A DNA stretch of 64,000 nucleotides from Nigrospora sphaerica (taxonomy: Eukaryota > Ascomycota > Sordariomycetes > Amphisphaeriales > Apiosporaceae). This document shows positions 11,163 to 22,188 of this stretch, one piece after another. A model generated the notes under the pieces. That model saw nothing but the letters and a program-made list of their open reading frames with translations, was not told the DNA's origin and did not search any database. The DNA lies in NCBI GenBank assembly GCA_018287875.1, contig JAGVVL010000001.1:3100001-3164000 (forward strand). Reading direction: 5' to 3'. The position numbers were made by a program, and so were the translations under genes. How positions within the stretch are numbered: position 1 is the stretch's first letter; every line of letters begins with the position of its first letter.

Positions 11163-12278
11163 GTTGCTCGGTGGTGCGGGCGCAAACGTCGTTGGGTTGG
11201 TGTAGTCGAACTCGTGTGGGAGTTAGTCGAGTTGAGGCCGCGGGCGATTTACTGGGCAGACGGGCCGGGGTGCCAAAAAATGCCCCAGCAGCTCTACCAG
11301 AGCCACGCTAGAAAAGTGTCTAGCTGAGGGCGTTTATCTTGTCCACCCTCTCGACGGGCAGCTTTCGGCACTGGAAGATCAAAACTCGGCGCGGCTATCT
11401 GAACTTTGGCCCCACGAGAGTACCTAAGATCCCTGCAGCCTGCGGGCTGTAGGTACCCCGATCCACCACCATGGGAACTCTGAAATGGGATGATGTGACA
11501 TGACGCAAGACCTTGAGGTTGACGCTGCAGTGCTCTGAATCCAATTCCAACCTCACTCTCCGTTCCACAACACGGATGCATGTATCTTATTGATGTACTT
11601 CCAACTTACTACAGATATGCATCAATGGTGCAGTGGCGGTTTGCCTTCATTTCAACTGCTGCCTGGGACTGGCCTTGATGCCATTCCATCCGGGGAGGGG
11701 ACGCTACGCAAGGTGGCAAGTCCCTGAGCCCGCTCGGCCAGACGAGCGCTGCATAAGCATAGTTGCATCATGTTGCTCAGAAAAGCGCCGATCGGTACTC
11801 TTCTTCACGCCTGCGCCCTGCATCGCTCGTCTGCGTATCACTTGCACAGCGCCCTACCCTTCCACTTTCGGTCCCGGCAATCAGAGGGCCGCTAGCCAGC
11901 CAGCACGCCCCGAAGGATTCTTGATCCTAATCGCCTACGATGCCGTCGACTGCAAGCGCCGTTGATGGGGGGCTCTCCCCCTCCTACGCAGCGTCATTTC
12001 GAGACGGCCCTGCACGAGCTCGGCGGTGGGCGGACCCTGTGTCCCAGGCAAGCAGGTGCTTGCTCCCAGCGCATGCACACGCACACGCACACGCACACAC
12101 ACACAACAAGCCCCGGGCTTCACCTCGCGGGCTTTTCAGGTAAGGGGCGCGTGGGCGTAAAATCAGAGGGTATTTGGGCTTAAAGTACACGATGAAGTTA
12201 AAACATAGGTGCAGCATACGGGCACAGGTGGCATGGCCGATTCTCTGCTCCCCGCGTCCTCGTTGCCCCCAGCCGTCG
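11163..12278. other. Intergenic stretch upstream of COX23
   Basis: Nothing protein-like was found. It should contain the COX23 promoter and the 3' UTR of the PAN-domain gene. A (CA/CG)n microsatellite lies at about 12070-12107. Confidence 0.45.
12070..12107. repeat. (AC)n-type microsatellite
   Basis: A run of alternating CACACG and CACACA units about 38 bases long. It lies between COX23 and the PAN-domain gene, outside any called exon. Confidence 0.8.
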
Positions 12279-13098
12279 CTATTGCCGCACGCCAAAAAAC
12301 CAGGCCGTGTCGGTTTTCTGCGTGGAGCCCAGGTTCGCCTTCAGCCAGCAGGTGGTGCTGCCATCCATTCTTCCCCAACCGGCACCGTCGCAGCCGCTGT
12401 TGGACGCGCAGGCATCAAGACACTGCTCAAATGTTGTCGTCTGGAGGCTTCCGAGATCGGTTGTCCCGCCGCCGCCGTTGTAGTCCAGGTTGCAAAGCGT
12501 CAGGAAGTCCTTGCCCCGGGTCTCGTATATGGTCCCGTTGTCCTTGGGGCAAGTTACAGCCGTCACAATTGACGGCGAAGGACTGGCCGTTGCGCTGTAT
12601 TCGTGTCAGTTGGGACCCCTCGCGGTCTTCCCGATTTGCTCACCTGGCATCACTGTCGCTGTTCGGTAAACCCAGCCCAACCCCCAGGCCGACGGCAAGT
12701 CCAATGACCAGTACGGCGATGAGTGGCGCGAATATGAGCCAGAATTTCTTTTTCCTTATGCCCATGATGGTTTCGCCTGCTGTCTTCTCCGACTGCAGCT
12801 GTCCGGCATCGAGCGCCGAGTGAGAGTGCCAGTCCGCTCCCGGATGGCTGGACGGGGGAGGAGGATACGCCGGCGAATAGGGGGATTGTCCATAACCACT
12901 AGGGGCGGGCGACATCGGGTGCGACTTCCACGGCTTCTGGGTGTCCGGGCCGTACAGGGCATGTGGTGCCTCGTGTTCCGGGCGAAGTTCCAAGCCGGGC
13001 TGGTCGCCTCGCACTTCCAAGCCTGGCTGCTCATCGGCCACCTCTAAGCCGGGCTGTTCATCTGTCAGCGGCGCCATTTTGCGGTTGCTTTCTGCCAT
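12279..13098 (-). CDS. Single-pass membrane protein with C-terminal PAN/apple-like domain
   Basis: Two exons (13098-12644 and 12594-12279) encode about 256 aa. The N-terminal 120 residues are acidic and Pro-rich and begin with three near-copies of an eight-residue unit (DEQPGLEV, DEQPGLEV, GDQPGLEL). A basic stretch (GIRKKKFW) precedes one Gly/Val/Leu-rich membrane span, so the protein is probably type II with its C terminus outside. The outer part has a Ser/Thr/Pro linker and a cysteine-rich module (TCPKD, TLCNLDY, FEQCLDACASNSGCDG, TTCWLK) with the spacing of a PAN/apple domain, a fold that binds proteins or carbohydrates. The start is the first ATG; a longer frame upstream begins only with TTG. 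The precise function is unknown. Cell-surface adhesion or signalling is inference. Confidence 0.72.
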
Positions 13099-15570
13099 CG
13101 GCGTTGTCGAGTCCGAGATTTTCTGAAGTGACGTCTCGCGACTTTGCAAATTCCAGCCAACGGTGCCGCTGCTACAACCGGTGGAGGTGGTGGTTAAGAG
13201 AGAAGAATAAGAGGGGGGCGCGGCACCCGCTCAGCCCTGGCGGCGCTTTCGTTGTTTTCGCTGCTAACTTACCTACGGAGAAGTACCGGAGGATGAGAGA
13301 TTATGGGGCGGATGGGGCCCGTGTTATAACAGCCCATGTCCAAGGGTGCACTTCAGCCCACGGTGTACCTCCTTGGCCAGCTAGCAATGGATACTCATGC
13401 AAGTGCTGACCTCCCCAGTTGACGAGCCAGAGCAGACGACCTCATTGGACAGGAAGCGCGCCAGCCCTTGTCCGTCTGCTTACTTTTACTTATACGGTAT
13501 GGGGCCGGCGAGGTAGTGTAAACAAAGATTGCCGGCCGGCCGTGTCGCACGGCTGTCAAGGTCCCCGTGCGTCGGTGGGGTGCGCCCTACGATTGACGGG
13601 GCGCGGGTGGTGGTGGCGGTAGGCGATGAAGGCATCGTCGCCCTCGTGTTGGGAGCATGGGATTGTCTTTATTGCCCTGGAGACAGACCCAAGTGAACCG
13701 GGCTGCTGGGACTTTCGGAAAGCAACATCGCGTTCCATCCGGGGAGGCAGGCCAACGTGGATGTGGAGGAGGTACATGCGAGAGCGCTTAAAATAAAATC
13801 ACGGGTTGTCACGTTGCACTGGTAATGAGTGAGCATCCCTGTCTACATCTTGGGCAGCTCTTCCCGTTGGGGAAAGGGGTCCCTGGAGAGGGCGGTGCTG
13901 CTCGCGGTCTCGACCTATTCCCGCCGTCCTTTCCCGATCCTCTGGGGGGCACACAGATAAGCGTCAACGGCACTTGGTGCCCGGCCCGTATTGGAGGCTG
14001 TCTCGCAACTAGTTCCTAATTGTTGTACCTGCTTAGCAGCCGGGGGTTCGTGTGTGCATTGAAACGGACGGGAGGACGGGCGAACGGGGAGCGACGATAT
14101 GTCGGGCAGTCCCTGCGCAACGCCCGACCGTCCCCTGGGCTCGTGTTGGCGCGCAGGGAAGCGCCAAGATTGTGCCATGTCTTGAACTGCGCGCTAAACC
14201 CACGCTGGCTGCCAAGAGAGAGAGAGAGAGAGAGACACATACACACATTACCAACACATTAGGTACGTACCGTTCTCGCGTCGAGCGAGAGAGCGGCTGT
14301 AACGATGATGGATCCCCTCAGCATTGGCGTTAAAGCTTGTCCTGTTGGGTAGCGCGTCCGTTGTCGGCAGCCAAAGGCGTGAGCCCGTACGCCGATATCC
14401 ATGTGCACTCTCCGGGCGGCGAGATGTGTACAAGTTCAGTTGAGCTGTCTGCCTCCACCCTTCGCCCTTCGCCCTGGATTGCGCCAGTGCCCGCTCGACT
14501 ATATTGGGAGGTTCCACGTATTGGGCTGTCCAGCTATGCAATCGGGCCCGCTAGTACGGATTACCATGCGTCCCCATGCGCAGGCCCGGGAAAGCCGCAC
14601 GCGGCTCGTAACAACGATGACGAGGAAGGACGGCCTACGGTAGCGGAAACCCAGGTGGCCAGAGGCCGTCCCATTTATCCCGGGCCATCTGCCTCTTCGG
14701 AGAATAATCTTTACCAGCGATGGGCTGGACCCTTCGAGCCCCTCGCCTGCTGGTGAGCCTCCAGCCGGGTCATGTAGTGATGATGTCACCAATCTTTGCC
14801 GATACATCTTGGCACCCTCTAAAGAATCACTGATCGGGCCCGTGGCCGTGGTTCGGCGGTGCCCTGGCAACAGTAAGTACTTGGAGGACCATCCGGGGCT
14901 TTGCTTTGCTACTTGGGGGCATATTGTTCGTCTTCCCTTTCCTTCTTAGCCACGGGAAGGTCGGTTCTCGGTTACTCGGGGTCTTGCAGGAAATGTTCTC
15001 GCGGGCTTTCTCCTCATCCGAAGGGTATCATGCCCGTCGTCTCCACCCCCATATCCTATCTTCAACAGACTTGACGTTTGCCTGACGGGCGGCATGGCGC
15101 CCGCGGGACCGTCCCCACCAGCTTATACTTGGTCAAACTCACCTCTGACTCGGATATGCGCTCACTGAGTCCGCAAGATTTTACGAAAGATCAAACGTTA
15201 TTTGGCCGTCGTCCTCATGTGGTCTTGGCTGTGATAACGCGAATCCAAGACGTCAATGTTTCTGTGGCATATGGGCCGCAATGGGTGCAGTTTACGGGAC
15301 CCCGAGTCAAGTCCTGACTACGAACACCCCTCGTTTGAAAATGCATAGTGTTCTCGACTGTGCATTTCATCGCCTCCAACGACTCGCCACTCACCTCGCA
15401 AATTTCCGACAGGCTCTACTAACACCAGCCTACTGAGTCTGGGTTTCGCCTCGAGTCGGAGATGCGGTCGGCCGTCCCTAGCACCCGAGGATCCAATATC
15501 TGCGGCGGTTGTGCGAGCTGGTTCCGTCACTCCGACATCCCGTGGGCAGTCTCTGATCGTCGCCATCACC
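13099..15570. other. 2.5-kb divergent intergenic region
   Basis: This lies between the PAN-domain gene (leftwards) and the rhodopsin-domain gene (rightwards) and should hold both promoters. A (GA)n run occurs at about 14215-14234. Several short frames overlap on both strands, but none shows a domain, signal peptide or consistent splice structure. I see no gene. Confidence 0.45.
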
Positions 15571-17177
15571 ATGGGAGCCCCGGCAGAAAGCAACAAGATA
15601 TCCTTGTGGCTGTGCTCCGGTGTGGTTCTCTCCCTGTGTCTCCTGCGGCTGAGCCTCCGGAAATTGCGGCGCCTGGAATTCACGAGAGGTGATCAATGTA
15701 CGTCGGAGGGCATTCCCGCCTACCGCGACTTCGCTCGGCCCCTTTCTGCCTTCATGTTTCAAAGTTCTGACATGAAAGCCTGCCAGGGATCATGGTCGCC
15801 ATGGCCTGCACTGTTGTTCGGATGATCTGTGGCCACTATGTGATAACTCACGGCACGCCCTTTTGTAAGAAGACCCCGCTCGCCTTTTGTGTGTGTGTGT
15901 GTGTATGTGAGAGAGAGGGAAAGAGGGAGAGATGATTCCACGGATAGCTGACCATGCTGTTGCTACCAATCAGCTGTCCCTGATGAATTAGGCATGCCTA
16001 CCCACACCCCCACGACCGACAGAGATGATGATCTGAGACTGGCGGGAAAGCTGGATTTTTTCCTGCGTGGTGTGCTTGTGTGCATGTAAGTCTTGGGCGA
16101 GCGCCCCCCCTTCCTGAACCCTAGCGGTTAACCAGTCTCCCGGTGGAACAGATATTGGTCACTCAAAATGGCTGTACTCGATTTGGCAGAGCTGCTTGTC
16201 CATTCGGTCGTCCGAAAAAACACCGTCATCTACGGCTACTACCTTGTCCTGGCCCTGACTTTCGCCGCCGCCATCGCGAGCATCTTCGTCGATTGCAAGC
16301 CGCTGAGCCTGAACTGGCAGGTTCGCCCAAACCCGGGATATTGGTAAGAGTGTGCCGCGCGGAGGAGGTTCGTGAAGATAGCAGACTGACAGCTCTTGAA
16401 AGTGTCCAGGGCATCAGTTGGCTGTACACGTATGGTACGTCGAGTGGCACCTTGCCCCTTTCGCCCTTCTCTATATCCTCGTGGACCTGACCCCAGACGC
16501 CTAGAAATCGGCAACATCTGCACCGACGCAATGCTGCTCGTACTGCCATTTCCCGTCTTGTGCAGTGCCCGAATCCAACTTTGGAAGTAGGTTTCCTTTG
16601 CCGTCCGCCACGTCGTCCGTAACCGCAGCCGGTGCTGACAGGGGACGCCATCGGCCACCGCAGGCACTTGAGGCTGTTAGCAGTTTTTAGCATGGGCTTG
16701 GTGCTTTGTGCCGTCAGCATTGCCAGGGTGGTCCAGGGCCTCAAACAGGAACATGTGCAGGAAAACCGAATCTTGTACGGCGCCATCGAAACCGTCGTCG
16801 CCAGCGTCGTCGCCACCACGCCCACCTTGTACATCTTGCTGCGGCCGCAATCTCCCCGCCAGTCACCCAACGTGCCCAGGTCCCGGCATGCGCTCTGCAT
16901 GTCGGTCGCGTCGGATGGCGTCCCCCGAAAATCCACGTGGAGCTCGAGAATGTCGCGTACTAGTCGTCCGCGGAGTTTCGACCCGGCCACCAGCAAATGG
17001 ATCGAGCCGAGTCTCACGGGACACAGCGCGGCCGGTGCCGGTGAGGGCGACAGCAGCGAATCGAGAACCATCCGGGTGCTGCTCGAGATTGACCAGGCCA
17101 GCGGCCGCATCGACGACGTGGCCGTAGAACCAGGGGGCATGGGGCGGCAGGTCCGGGTGAACGACAGTTCCGTGTGA
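15571..17177 (+). CDS. Fungal rhodopsin-domain (SAT4/Pth11-like) integral membrane protein
   Basis: Seven exons keep phase throughout: 15571-15697, 15787-15864, 16025-16085, 16152-16343, 16403-16434, 16505-16586 and 16664-17177, giving about 361 aa. The segments in order match the seven-helix fungal rhodopsin/SAT4 family: LWLCSGVVLSLCLLRLSLRK, WIMVAMACTVVRMICGHYV, GYYLVLALTFAAAIASIFVDC, ICTDAMLLVLPFPVL, LRLLAVFSMGLVLCAVSIAR and AIETVVASVVATTPTLYILL. A polar cytosolic tail follows. Family members include Pth11-type non-canonical GPCRs that sense surfaces, but most are uncharacterised and no ligand can be named. Exon 5 is only 32 bases. The boundary at 15864/16025 is the least certain, since it needs an acceptor reading GACAGAG and the intron contains a GT microsatellite. 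It converges on the tannase gene. Confidence 0.72.
15888..15905. repeat. (GT)n microsatellite inside an intron
   Basis: A short alternating GT run lies within the predicted second intron (15865-16024) of the rhodopsin-domain gene. It offers several cryptic GTGTGT/GTATGT donors, which makes the exon 2 boundary less certain. Confidence 0.7.
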
Positions 17178-17558
17178 CGGGACTTTTCCGCTTTTATTCT
17201 CTCGGTAACCCCACGTCCCTCTTCTGTTCCTAATTGGATAGATATCCTTAATGCCCGCGAGGACTTTTACCGGCTCGATCCCCCCCGATTCGGCCCCCGT
17301 GCCTTCTACCGGCCATCGCGGCAATACATGGTCGCCAAGCTTCTCAGACCCTCCTCTGATGCCCCGCCAATTTACCCACTGATGCAGGTCAAAGGACATA
17401 CCGGATAACAAGGAACCCGATTAATCCCGTCGCTGCCACAGTTGAGATTACAGGCGCCCTCAAGCTTCTGGTGGTTGTGCTCTCCGGAGGAGTGAACGGA
17501 TCGTTGTCCCTGCGGGGCTCAGTCAGTTTCCTCACGTCCCGGGACCAGCGCCTTCGAC
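17178..17558. other. Convergent 3' spacer
   Basis: This lies between the ends of the rhodopsin-domain gene and the tannase-family gene. It is expected to contain both 3' UTRs; nothing else was seen. Confidence 0.5.
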
Positions 17559-19372
17559 TCACCCGCAAAGCCAATTCGAGGCGTTATTCGTGTCGCCGCT
17601 GCCGGTCCACCTCGCCGTGTGTGGATAGGCACAGAGCGTCCGCTGCCTCAGCACGCCCGAGGCCGCGTCGAGGGGCGCCTCCCACGTCGTGGCCACGACG
17701 GAGTCGGGCGCGGTGCCGTCCTCGACCCAGGCCACCAGCGTCAGCAGCATATCGTGGCGGGCGTCGGCAAAGCCCGGAACCGACGACCGGTCGCTCCCGA
17801 GCGTGCTGGACTGGAAGGCGCCGCCAAAGGCCCACGGCGCGTCCACGGACGTCCCGGAGCAGTGCTCCATGCCCGGAACGGCAAAGTAGCGGAAAAAGTC
17901 GCGCGCCGCCGTCACGTTGGCGCCGCTCGTTGCGGCCACGACCCGGTCGTAGTAGTACTGCGAGCCCCTGGGCGGCATCAGTCCGTCGGCGAGCCCGTGG
18001 TACATGATGAGCCGGCCACCGCGCGCGCGGAACTCGGACAAGTCGTACTTGTCGGCCGTGGCGTTGCCGGGGTCCATCCGGACGGCGTAATCGAGGACAT
18101 CGTCGTTGTATTCGGTCCAAGACCACTCGGGGTTGTCGAACAGGAAGTAGCGCGCGTATCCCAGCCCATAAGGGCTGGTACTACAAGAACACGAGTCAAT
18201 CATCTTCCTCGGCGTGCTACTTCAAAGCGTGCTTGGTCTTGGGCTCGACCGAGAAGAAAGGACATGGGCAAGATTTCAAGGCGCCACGACGTGAAGAACC
18301 CGTGCTGAAAGGGGTACAACTGGACATCGAACGTTACTTACGTCGTCTGGTTGACGACAGCGCCCCACTCGGCCTCACAGCCCGGCCAGAGCCCGGGGTA
18401 GAGGAGCTCGCCCGTTGAGGCGCGATAGTCCGAGTAGAGGTTGTGCGGCATGGCCATCTGGGCGCTGGTCAAGCAGGCCGAACGCTCGGCGCCGGGCCGG
18501 CTGCAGGAGAGTACGTCATAGTCCGGGCGGCACTTTTCGGGGGCGCTGATGATGCCGTCCTCAAGCCCGTCGAGGCCGTCGCACTGCCGGACGACCTCGC
18601 GCGCCATGGGGGCGAACATGGCAGCCGGGACGTGGTGGGGGCCGTCGACTGGCAGGTTGTAGGTCCCGGCCTTCGTGATCCAGGTGTTCCCGTGCGTGGT
18701 CCACCAGGCCGGCGCGCCGACAAGGACGCCGTCGAAGCTGGCCGGCGCCATCTGGACCTCCTTGAGCCCCTGGCGGCCGCCCGTCGAGCACCCGCTGTAG
18801 TACGAGTAGGCGACGGCCCGGCCGTAATGGGCCGCGACGAGCCGCTTCCCCAGCGCCACCGACCCGTGCATGGCTCTCCACCCCCAGTCGGTCCTCTTCT
18901 CGGGGCTGCGCAGCGCCCACGACCCGTCGCTCGCCGTCGAGCTGTGGCCCGTGTCCGTTGAAACGACGGCAAAGCCGTACTTGACCCCGACTCCCATCTC
19001 GAGCCAGTTGATGCCGCCGGCGAAGCCTCCATTGCCCACTGCCAGGAAGCGCCCGTTCCACGCCGTGGGCAGGAAGAGACCAAAGCGATACGCCGATGTC
19101 GAAGAGGACGGGACGCGGACCGTCACGGCGCAGAGCTCCGGAAGATCGGTCGGTTGCTTCGGGTAGGCCAAGTTGCGGGCCCCCTCGCCGTACGTGCCGC
19201 CGCTTTCGACGGGGACAACAGCCTCGACGGAGGCGTTGGCGGGTAGCAACCCCTTGAGGTCGCCCATAGCGCAGCGGGGAAGGGCTCGAGACAGGGCTGC
19301 ACAGGCCAGAATGACGAGGAAGATGGCTGCTGGCCGGCGAGCAAGGGACATGATGAGAGTATCGAGTGCCAT
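17559..19372 (-). CDS. Secreted tannase/feruloyl esterase family enzyme
   Basis: Two exons (19372-18342 and 18180-17559) encode about 550 aa. A hydrophobic N-terminal segment (RRPAAIFLVILACAALSRA) is a signal peptide; the second Met, seven residues in, may be the true start. The body is a tannase-type alpha/beta hydrolase. The nucleophile motif is GCSTGGRQG (Ser about 194), the acid is likely the Asp in YHGLADGLM, and the catalytic His is in MEHCSG (about 450). Cys next to both the catalytic Ser and His gives the CS-D-HC signature of this family. Members cleave ester bonds of gallate tannins or of ferulate/coumarate on plant cell-wall arabinoxylan; the sequence alone does not decide between them. 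Several NxT/NxS sites suggest glycosylation. Donor GTAAGT and acceptor CTTGTAG keep phase across the 161-base intron. Confidence 0.87.
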
Positions 19373-20122
19373 GGCGAACCTCGCGAACGCCGTACGACAA
19401 GGGGGACGAGTTACGGCAAGTTGCTACCCCAGCACAGGCACGGGCGGGGGTTTGGGGAACACTTGTGCAGTAAGACGAGGGGGCTTGAAGGTCGCGGTGC
19501 TGGAACTAGAGTTTCCGGGAGGTCGGGCCGGTTGAGTACCTGCGTAAGACGATGAGCTGGTGCCGGTCCGATTGAGGCGTTCATTACCCACGACCTCTGC
19601 CTATCGGCGCGCTGTATTCCCCGAACCCCGCGGCCTGGTAGGCTCAAGAGAGCAGAAGACCGACAGGCGGTGCAATAGTGCGTGTGCGAGTCGTGGTCGT
19701 ACATCCGGACCGGCTAAAATGATCGTGGCTTGTCGACGTGAGTAACGCACGCGCTTGGCGGTTGCCGGAGCGGGACGCACCCTGTTCTGTCGACGGCGTA
19801 CCACGGATCATTGGCGCCTTTCTAAAGTTCATCCAGGTTCAGGGCCCTCCTCGTCTCGGCATGTGTCTGGGTCGAGGTGCGTTGCCGGCTGTTTTCTCTC
19901 GATCGTCCAGCCGAGTCGCCAACAGAGGCATTGCCAGGGCCGAAGCAGCGACTATCATCGATTAGTTGAAGCGTTCTCGAGGGTCATTATGTTTATTGAT
20001 TAGGTTATGGCTCTTCCTAATCTCGATTGGCTCGACACGTCTGCAAAATCAACGGACAACCTTTTCCCCTTGGTTTGTTGGTTCTACAGGAAGCACGGTA
20101 ACAGTTGTGGGAGGTAGTCCTA
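19373..20122. promoter_or_regulatory. Promoter region of the tannase-family gene
   Basis: This lies between the MFS exporter's 3' end and the esterase start, both on the minus strand, so it should hold the esterase promoter. No individual site can be supported. Confidence 0.4.
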
Positions 20123-22188
20123 TCAAGGCAGGAAAACGAACCGCTCCCTCAGCGCTTTGCCGTGGCGATAGAAGATAACTGGCATCTGGACCCCACGGGG
20201 TTGGTTAACAACTCGTTATCCAACAGGTTAGCAAGTCCCTCGCTAGACCAACTTACTGGTAGGAACAGGACGCAGATAAAGGCCAACAGAGAGTTGCCCC
20301 ATCCCAAGCCGAATTTAGCATATAGTGGAGGGCCAGCCAGGGTGATAAAGGCACTGGCTACAGTCCGAAGCATCGTGCTCGCCGCGACGGCCGACGCCGC
20401 CGCTTCGGGCCCGAAGGCGTCCACGAGGTATATCTGCGTAGGCATCATGACGAACAGAGACCCAAACCCAATGAACAGCGTCCCCAAGATGGGAACGATC
20501 CAATGGGTCTGGGCCTGTGCGCTCCAGCCATACCAGAAGAACCCGACGGGAATCAAAGGCGCGAAGACTATCATCAGGGGGAGCCGCATCTCAGGGGTGG
20601 CCTCCTTGTCTCCTTTCAACCTCTGTAGCACTTTGGTGCTAGTCGCGCTAAAGACGACAAGGGCAAGGATGAGTCCCACGCCCTGAAATATACAATAGTC
20701 AGCAAGTGATGATATCTGCATGTACTCGCAGGACCCGCGAACAACGTGTTGCAGTCCTCGTGAAGAAGAGACTTACAATGCCGAGATACGAAAGCCCGGC
20801 GATCTGAATACTGAAACCATACTGCCGACCGAAAACCGCAGGGAATGTCGTGAAGAGCAAGATCATGAGGCTGAATATGAAGGCGAAGTATAAGGAGAGT
20901 AGCAGGACAATAGGCGAGAAGATAAGTAGCCTCATGGGTCGAATCACGGCACGGGCAAGCAACTGGCGCGGAATCTGTCCAGTCGATCCCCTCGCGACGA
21001 TTTGGGGATCCCCCGTCTCCTTCCGAAGCTTCTTTGCCTTTCTTTGCAGTAGCACGGCACCGTTAGACTCCCGCAGGAGGGCTAGTTCCACGAGACTCGT
21101 TATTCCCGCCTGGGAGCTTTGTGAGTACGCTGCGCAGTCAACAGAGCAGGGTACCCAAGAGCGTACCAAAATAGTAAGTAAATAAAAAGTCCATCGCCAG
21201 CCTGTCAGTCCTGAATATCAGCCGAACCGAACTTGAACCGTCCCACACTTCACTCTCATGCTGAGTATTCGAACTTACCGAGGTTCTGGGACGCGAAACC
21301 ACCAACTACAGGACCAATAACCTGGAAAGCATTAGCACCTCATATGTTCGTTATGGAAACCATGCTGTAATGGTCAGCTCACCGGGCCGAGTACTGGTCC
21401 CGCAGCCCAAATCGCCAGGGATTTTGCGCGTTTCTCTGCTGTCGTGATGTCGGCTATAACCCCACCGCCTATCGCTATCGGCCCGGAGCAACCCATGGCG
21501 CTAATGAAACGGAAAGCGAGGAACGTGCCGCTGTTTTGTCCGTGGCACATCAGTATTTCCAGAAGGAGGCCTCTTGTGTAGTATTGGGTCACTCACGTCG
21601 AGGCTGAGAGCGCGCACGCCAGGAGGAAGGCAACGAACACGAGATTACACGCGTGGATGACAATGAGCCGGCCATAATGCTCTGAAAGGGGGGCAATAAA
21701 GAGAGGGCCAACGGCTAGGCCAAGCACTGCGTAGTTGATGTTATGCGGTCAATATTGCGCCGCTCGGTTCATAGTAAGACTCGGGAGCCACTGGAGTCCA
21801 GTCGGCGGTCGAGGGGAACAGGGGGTGGTGGCTTCTCGGCAGACTCACTGTATATGCTCACCGTGAAAGCGGCCACCACGCTGCTCTCGATGCCAAATTC
21901 CGCGACAAGCTGGGCGGCGCCGGGGGCGTACATGGTCGCTGCAAGGTTTCTGTTGGGGGCAACGGGTCAGTTCCGTCGGCACACTGGCCATGGCCGGTAG
22001 AGACGCGCCTACCCATAGAGGCTCCCGAGACTGATGAGAATAACATGTAGATTGCTCTTGGCATCTGACCAGTTCCTCGGGTTGGCCGGATCATCGGGCC
22101 CTTCCCAGTCGACCTCTCGGAGACCGGTATCATTCACTACGGTGGCGTCGGTCCCCACGAGGGACGGTTTGGGAGAATGTTCAGACAT
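20123..22188 (-). CDS. MFS transporter, multidrug-exporter (DHA1) type
   Basis: Nine exons were read on the minus strand: 22188-22013, 21949-21849, 21726-21597, 21530-21383, 21321-21279, 21201-21167, 21109-20777, 20682-20257 and 20185-20123, giving about 484 aa. A polar N terminus ends WEGPDDPANPRNWSD, the usual fungal DHA1 entry. Helices and loops follow: APLSEHYGR (the motif A loop), SGPIAIGGGVIADI, GPVVGGF and WRWTFYLLTIL. The central loop contains RESNGAVLLQRKAKKLRKETG, as in fungal H+-antiporters of the drug-resistance group. The last exon is recovered only after a 71-base intron and ends ALRERFVFLP. Such carriers export small toxic compounds at the plasma membrane; the substrate is unknown. 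Exons 5 and 6 are just 43 and 35 bases. No biosynthetic cluster surrounds it. Confidence 0.85.
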
